Of a DNA stretch of 64,000 nucleotides, positions 59,769 through 64,000 are shown one piece after another (position 1 is the stretch's first letter; the number at the start of each line of letters is the position of its first letter). Made by a program: the position numbers and the translations under genes. The notes beneath the pieces are model-generated. The model did not search any database and was not told the DNA's origin. It saw nothing but the letters and a program-made list of their open reading frames with translations. The DNA lies in assembly GCF_002278135.3 (NCBI RefSeq), contig NZ_CP029425.2:1774001-1838000 (forward strand), in the 5' to 3' direction. The DNA comes from Bradyrhizobium ottawaense. Its GTDB lineage: Bacteria > Pseudomonadota > Alphaproteobacteria > Rhizobiales > Xanthobacteraceae.

Positions 59769-60212
59769 GTGACACTCTCTCTTGACGGCGAAATTCGAGA
59801 CGGACGGCATTACATGCAGGTCCGCGTCTATTTCGAAGATACCGATTCCGGCCAGATTGTTTATCACGCGAATTTTTTGCGTTTCATGGAACGTGGCAGA
59901 ACGAATTACTTGCGCCTGCTCGGCACCAATCAGCAAGCGCTGCTCGAGGAAACGCGGAACGATGCGCCGGGCTTCGCCTTCGTTGTCCGTTCGATGACAA
60001 TCGATTTTCTAAAACCGGCAGTCTTGGACGACCTGCTTGACATTGTCACGGTCCCGCAAGAGGTGAGAGGCGCGTCGATTGCCTTGCTGCAGGAGTGCAG
60101 GCGCGGGGGTGATCTCTTGGTCTCGGCGCGTGTACGGGTCGCGTTTATCTCAGGCGGAAAAGCGCAGCGCATCCCAAAGGCTCTGAGGCTTGCTATGGAA
60201 GAGCACAGATAA
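59769..60212 (+). CDS. Acyl-CoA thioesterase, YbgC/FadM (4HBT) family, probably acquired copy
   Basis: A 147-residue hot-dog thioesterase: VRVYFEDTDSGQIVYHANFL with the catalytic Asp in DTD, FMERGRTNYLRLLG, FVVRSMTIDFLKPAVLDDLL. GTG start at 59769. It resembles the truncated copy that follows at 60266, with many substitutions and lower G+C, so it is a xenologue more than a recent duplicate. Preceded by 222 bp in which I see no other gene. Confidence 0.87.
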   Translation: MTLSLDGEIRDGRHYMQVRVYFEDTDSGQIVYHANFLRFMERGRTNYLRLLGTNQQALLEETRNDAPGFAFVVRSMTIDFLKPAVLDDLLDIVTVPQEVRGASIALLQECRRGGDLLVSARVRVAFISGGKAQRIPKALRLAMEEHR

Positions 60213-60265
60213 ATCTGCCTTTCGTTCACGCTTTAACGCTCCAGCGACCCAATGAAATCAATGCG

Positions 60266-60670
60266 TTGGCCTTTTGTTGCGATATCGTCAAGTCAGAGTT
60301 CTCCGGCATCGTCTATCACGCCAATTATCTGCGCTACATGGAGCGCGGCCGCACCAATCACCTCCGGCTGATGGGCGCCGAGCAGCAGGCGCTGTTCGAC
60401 CAGGTGGAGACCGAAGGTGCCGGCTTTGCCTTCGTGGTGCGCTCGATGCATCTGGATTTCCTGAAACCCGCTCGGATGGACGACGTGCTCGACGTCGTGA
60501 CCTGGCCTGTTGCGGTGAAGGGCGCCTCGATCATGCTGGCGCAGGAAGTGCGTCGCGGCGAGGAGGTTCTGGTGAAGGCCGAGGTGCGCGTCGCCTTCAT
60601 CAGCGGCGGCCGCGCCCAGCCGATCCCGAAATCGATCCGCGCGTTGATGAAGGCCGATCTGATTTCCTGA
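60266..60670 (+). pseudogene. YbgC/FadM-like thioesterase lacking its N-terminus
   Basis: From about codon 12 the frame matches the thioesterase family closely (SGIVYHANYLRYMERGRTNH, FVVRSMHLDFLKPARMDDVL). The residues before it (AFCCDIVKSEF) are unrelated, so the beta-strand with the EDTD catalytic Asp is gone, and only a TTG is available as start. Codon use is that of the core genome, so this is probably the original gene, cut where the foreign segment ends near 60296. Confidence 0.8.
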
Positions 60671-60763
60671 TCGCCCGATAAGTGATCGCCCGATTTGTGA
60701 TGGCCTATCGACTCCACCAGTCGCGGCGATAGATTGCGGCCTCGACCAACCGATGAGGCCATC

Positions 60764-61231
60764 ATGTCGCGCCCGCCGCTTCCGCCCTTCACCCGTGAGA
60801 CCGCCGCGCAAAAGGCCCGCATGGCCGAGGACGCCTGGAATTCACGCGACCCGGTGCGGGTCTCGCTCGCCTATACCGAGGACAGCCGCTGGCGCAATCG
60901 CTCAGAGGTCTTGCAGGGCCGCGAGGCCATCGTCGCGTTCCTCACCCGCAAATGGGAGAAGGAGCAGGACTACCGCCTGATCAAGGACCTCTGGGCCTTC
61001 GACGAGAACCGCATCGCCGTGCGCTTCCAGTACGAATGGCACGACGCGAGCGGCCAGTGGTATCGCTCCTACGGCAATGAGCAGTGGGAGTTCGACGAGC
61101 ACGGCCTGATGAAGCGGCGCGAAGCCTCGATCAACGATATCGCGATTGCGGAGAAGGACCGCCGGTTTCACTGGATCGCGCCGGGGCCGCGGCCGGCCGA
61201 TGTGCCGGGGCTGGGGGAGAGTCCGTTCTGA
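60764..61231 (+). CDS. DUF1348 / NTF2-like protein
   Basis: A 155-residue small alpha+beta barrel protein: [80 protein letters not shown]. This is the DUF1348 group of the SnoaL/NTF2 superfamily, enzymatic role unknown. ATG 60764 has GAGG six bases upstream; the frame opens at 60734. First core gene right of the accessory region. Confidence 0.9.
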   Translation: MSRPPLPPFTRETAAQKARMAEDAWNSRDPVRVSLAYTEDSRWRNRSEVLQGREAIVAFLTRKWEKEQDYRLIKDLWAFDENRIAVRFQYEWHDASGQWYRSYGNEQWEFDEHGLMKRREASINDIAIAEKDRRFHWIAPGPRPADVPGLGESPF

Positions 61232-61240
61232 GGCGCTTCC

Positions 61241-61389
61241 TCTCCCTCTCCCCGTTCTTACGGGGAGAGGGTTGGGGTGAGGGGCTGCTTCAGCAAATTC
61301 GATGGCAGACGGACTCGCGGAGAGTCCCCCTCACCCGGATTGCATCTTCGATGCAATCCGACCTCTCCCCGCAAGCGGGGCGAGGTGAA
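61241..61389. repeat. Intergenic palindromic repeat, family A, copy 5
   Basis: About 149 bp from tctccctctccccgttc to ctccccgcaagcggggcgag, with inner gactcgcggagagtccccct and a ggattgcatcttcgatgcaatcc hairpin. It fills the convergent gap between the DUF1348 and amidotransferase genes; the latter stops four bases past it. Confidence 0.87.
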
Positions 61390-61392
61390 GTC

Positions 61393-62097
61393 TCACCGCC
61401 TTGCCAGAAACCGCGTAATCGCCCCACCGAGCTTCGCATTGTCCATCGGCTCGGCTAGCGATGCGCGCGCCGTCGCCACCACGTCATCCGGAGCCTTGCC
61501 GTCGCGCAGATCGCAGCACACTTGCGCAAACGCCACGTCGAACTCCGGGTGCGGCTGCACGGTCAGCGTCGTGCCATTGGCGTAGAGCAGGCCGGCATGC
61601 GGGGTGAACTCCGACGACAGGATCGTCAGCGCGTCGTTGGGCGGCTCGATCACCTGATCCTGATGTGAGGCGGCGATTGCAACCTCCTCGCAGGCAATGA
61701 CGCCGTTCTCCGGCAGCACCTGATAGACGTGCCGGCCGATGCCCCAGCCTTTCTCCGACTTGCGCACGGTGCCGCCGAGCGCCTGCGCGATCAACTGATG
61801 GCCGAAGCAGATTCCGACCATCGGCGTCTTGTTGGCGTAAGCGGTACGGACGAAATGCTCCAGTGGCGCGATCCAGTCGAGCCCGTCATAGACGCCTGCT
61901 GCCGCGCCGGTGATCAGCACGGCCTCGAGCTTGCCCGGATCGGGAAGCGCGTCGCCATTCGGGATGCTGACGACGTCCACCGTGGCCGTCGGGTCCTCGG
62001 TGCGGACCATGCGTTCGAACATGTCCGGGAACGAGCCGTGCTGCTCCCGATATTTTTGCGGGACCTGTCCGGTCTCGATGATGGTGATGCGTGCCAT
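61393..62097 (-). CDS. Class I glutamine amidotransferase-like protein
   Basis: A 234-residue standalone GATase1: nucleophile in PMVGICFGHQLIAQALGG and the His-Glu pair in TVQPHPEFDVAF. The N-terminal ITIIETGQVPQKYREQHGSF is typical of the YxxD/GMP-synthase-like subgroup acting on gamma-glutamyl compounds or as an unassigned amidase. ATG 62097 follows GGGGGG. Next to a repeat and a LysR gene on the same strand. Substrate not known. Confidence 0.9.
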   Translation of the reverse strand: MARITIIETGQVPQKYREQHGSFPDMFERMVRTEDPTATVDVVSIPNGDALPDPGKLEAVLITGAAAGVYDGLDWIAPLEHFVRTAYANKTPMVGICFGHQLIAQALGGTVRKSEKGWGIGRHVYQVLPENGVIACEEVAIAASHQDQVIEPPNDALTILSSEFTPHAGLLYANGTTLTVQPHPEFDVAFAQVCCDLRDGKAPDDVVATARASLAEPMDNAKLGGAITRFLARR

Positions 62098-62173
62098 GTG
62101 CCCCCCGGAAGGTTGCGAAGCCAAAGCGCGATGAGATCAGAATGAATCGTCATCGCGCTTTGTTTGTTGTTCA

Positions 62174-62220
62174 AGCATGATCTTTCCGGAGAACCGCTTC
62201 ACACTTTTCCGGATCATGCT
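62174..62220. repeat. Intergenic inverted repeat, family G (agcatgatc type)
   Basis: agcatgatctttccgga and ttttccggatcatgct form an inverted pair around gaaccgcttcacac. This type is widespread in rhizobia as I recall. It overlaps the LysR stop codon by one base. Confidence 0.7.
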
Positions 62221-63146
62221 CAGTCGCCTTCTGCCCTATATTGCTGGTGTGACGCTGTACGCTCCAGCAGTGCACTTTCCTTGCGGACCTCGTTGAGAAA
62301 GGCCTTGGCCAGGCGCGACAGCGGCTCGGCCTCCGACCATAGCATATAGGCGACCGCGTGCGTCGTCGGCGTGAACGGGCGGACAACGAGGCCGCTGCCG
62401 CCGTTCTGTCGCGGCGAGTAGGGATCGACCACCGCGGCGCCGACGCCGGCGGCAGCTAACACGCAGGCCGTGTTGCAGTAGCGCACCTCGACGGTTGGCT
62501 GAAACGGCGCGCCGGCGCGGGCAAAACTGTCGCGCACGGCCTCACCCAGCCGCGTGCCGCGTTCGAGCCCGATGAAAGGCAGGCCGGACAGATCCGAAGC
62601 CGAGATCACGGGCCTTTCGGCGAGCGGGTGCTGCGGCGGCAATACGCACACCATCTCGCCGGTATGCACCACCTCGTGCGCGATGCCGGGATGATGCGTC
62701 AGCCCGAGCGCGAAGCCGAGCTCGGCGACACGGCTGAGCACGCCCTCGATGATGCCCTCGTAGCGGCGCACGTCGAAGAACACGCGCGTCTCCGGGCGGC
62801 GTCGCAGGAAGCCCGACAGCGCGGAGGGGATGATGCTGTAGGCCAGCGGCGGCGTCGCCACGATGGCAAGGTGCCCGGAGCGGTTCTCGCGCAGATCGCG
62901 CACGCGGTTCTCGAGTTTTGCGTGCAGCGCGAAGATCGCCTCGCTCTCCTTGTACAGCGCCATCGCTTCCGCGGTCGGAAACAGCCGGTTGTTGACCCGC
63001 TCGAACAGCGCGAAGCCCGCCTGCGCCTCCATCGTCTTCAGCGCATTGCTGACCGCGGGCTGCGAGAGGGCCAGTTCGTCCGCCGCCGCGACCGTCGTGC
63101 GATGGCGGATGACGGCGCGCAGGATTTCGAGCTGACGCAGGTTCAT
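62220..63146 (-). CDS. LysR family regulator next to the hydrolase gene
   Basis: A 308-residue LysR protein: MNLRQLEILRAVIRHRTTVA and LALSQPAVSNALKTMEAQAG form the helix-turn-helix. The effector domain begins near GHLAIVATPPLAYSIIPSAL. ATG 63146 gives the family-typical N-terminus; the frame opens at 63275. It is divergent from the N-carbamoyl-D-amino-acid hydrolase gene across 151 bp, suggesting control of that gene. Confidence 0.93.
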   Translation of the reverse strand: MNLRQLEILRAVIRHRTTVAAADELALSQPAVSNALKTMEAQAGFALFERVNNRLFPTAEAMALYKESEAIFALHAKLENRVRDLRENRSGHLAIVATPPLAYSIIPSALSGFLRRRPETRVFFDVRRYEGIIEGVLSRVAELGFALGLTHHPGIAHEVVHTGEMVCVLPPQHPLAERPVISASDLSGLPFIGLERGTRLGEAVRDSFARAGAPFQPTVEVRYCNTACVLAAAGVGAAVVDPYSPRQNGGSGLVVRPFTPTTHAVAYMLWSEAEPLSRLAKAFLNEVRKESALLERTASHQQYRAEGD

Positions 63147-63297
63147 ATCACTGCCGATTATACTCAGGGCCAAAACATCATAGCAGAACGAATTGATTTT
63201 GCAGCCCCGCTCGCCCGTAATGGCGGCGGATTTGCACGTCGCATCAAAGGGTTCATTCGCCCATTGAGGCAGCACTGCGCACAGATTGGAGGCAAAC

Positions 63298-64000
63298 TTG
63301 GTTCGTGTCCTTCGCGCCGCCGCCGCTCAAATGGGGCCGACGCAAAAAGCCGATACGCGCGAGCATACGTTGTCGCGGATGCTTGCACTGCTGGAGGAGG
63401 CGGCCGGCCGCGGCGCCAGCCTCGTGGTGTTCCCCGAGCTTGCCTTCACCACCTTCTTCCCGCGCTGGCTGCTCGAGGGTGAGGCGCTCGACCGTTATTT
63501 CGAGCGCGGAATGCCGAACCCTGCGGTGGCTAAACTGTTCGATCGTGCGCGGGCGCTGCGCGTCGGCTTCTATGTCGGTTATGCCGAGCAGACCGCTGAC
63601 GGCCGCCGCTACAATTGCGCCATCCTGGTCGATCGCGACGGTGAGATCTTGGGCCGCTATCGCAAGGTTCACCTGCCGGGTTCGGTGGAGCCGCGGCCGG
63701 GCGCACGTTACCAGCAACTCGAGAAACGCTATTTCGAATATGGCGATCTCGGCTTTCCCGCCTTCCGCGCCGGCTCGGCCTGGGCCCACGCCATCATGGG
63801 CATGATGATCTGCAACGATCGCCGCTGGCCGGAATCCTGGCGCGTGCTCGGCCTGCAAGGCGTCGAGCTTGTCTGTATCGGCTACAATTCGGCTGCCTAC
63901 GATCCCAATGGCGGCACCACCGAAGACGGCGCCCTGCGCACCTTCCACTCGACATTGGTGACGCAGGCCAACGCCTACATGAACGCGACCTGGGCGATCT
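63298..64000 (+). CDS. N-carbamoyl-D-amino-acid hydrolase (3' end outside window)
   Basis: About 234 codons to the right edge. This nitrilase-superfamily enzyme has the triad Glu47 in VVFPELAFTTFFPRW, Lys123 in GRYRKVHLPG and Cys172 in GMMICNDRRWPESW. Glu47 and Cys172 are at the same numbers as in the Agrobacterium D-carbamoylase, and the flanks (QLEKRYFEYGDLGFPAF) match it. It hydrolyses N-carbamoyl-D-amino acids, a step in hydantoin or pyrimidine-derivative use. The start is a TTG with GGAGG five bases upstream; no ATG is suitably placed. Confidence 0.87.
   Translation, partial: MVRVLRAAAAQMGPTQKADTREHTLSRMLALLEEAAGRGASLVVFPELAFTTFFPRWLLEGEALDRYFERGMPNPAVAKLFDRARALRVGFYVGYAEQTADGRRYNCAILVDRDGEILGRYRKVHLPGSVEPRPGARYQQLEKRYFEYGDLGFPAFRAGSAWAHAIMGMMICNDRRWPESWRVLGLQGVELVCIGYNSAAYDPNGGTTEDGALRTFHSTLVTQANAYMNATWAI

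Overview
The window looks like chromosome of a Bradyrhizobium-type alphaproteobacterium. Reasons seen in the sequence: very high G+C with strong third-position bias; a short PutA paired with a divergent Lrp regulator; a CyaC-type haem/Fe-S adenylate cyclase; DUF3551- and DUF2927-type small exported proteins; and many copies of the palindromic intergenic repeats that I associate with Bradyrhizobium. The assignment rests on reading alone.

Bases 1-14,000: proline catabolism (putA, cut by the left edge, and its regulator), a cold-shock protein, a periplasmic sulfite dehydrogenase pair (sorA, sorB), a redox-sensing adenylate cyclase, an ArnT/GT39-like glycosyltransferase, a YcjX/YcjF-like envelope pair, a haemolysin III family protein and a short-chain dehydrogenase. 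Bases 14,000-30,100: catabolic modules, each with its own regulator. These are a MarR/SDR pair around a perfect 29-bp palindrome; a benzoylformate decarboxylase, solute-binding protein and hydrolase group with a divergent MarR; an acyl-CoA dehydrogenase, CoA-transferase and dehydratase operon with a divergent LysR; two tandem CYP153-like P450s; and a DUF898 plus M48 protease pair. Bases 30,100-33,300: a three-gene pyrimidine degradation (URC) operon preceded by a terminator-like hairpin that overlaps its ribosome binding site. Bases 33,600-42,900: mixed housekeeping and hypothetical genes, including a PLP enzyme, a methyltransferase, an L,D-transpeptidase, a second TPP enzyme, a GreA-like factor and a DedA-like membrane protein.

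Bases 42,900-60,700 are accessory. A sparse stretch with tiny membrane or exported ORFs comes first, then a 1190-residue histidine kinase with five tandem GAF domains and a universal stress protein. From 50,863 the sequence is a graveyard of integrated elements. It holds two exact 45-bp copies of the 3' part of tRNA-Val(CAC), a 3' part of tRNA-fMet, one intact P4-type integrase with an excisionase-like gene, and two broken integrases. All three tRNA pieces begin at the first base of the anticodon loop. Between the two tRNA-Val copies lies an operon of three exported proteins (lipoprotein, papain-like cysteine protease, secreted partner), which I regard as the most promising undescribed system here. 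The right margin is marked by a foreign intact thioesterase gene next to a homologue that has lost its 5' end and catalytic Asp.

Bases 60,700-64,000 return to ordinary sequence: a DUF1348 protein, a glutamine amidotransferase, a LysR regulator and a divergent N-carbamoyl-D-amino-acid hydrolase cut by the right edge.
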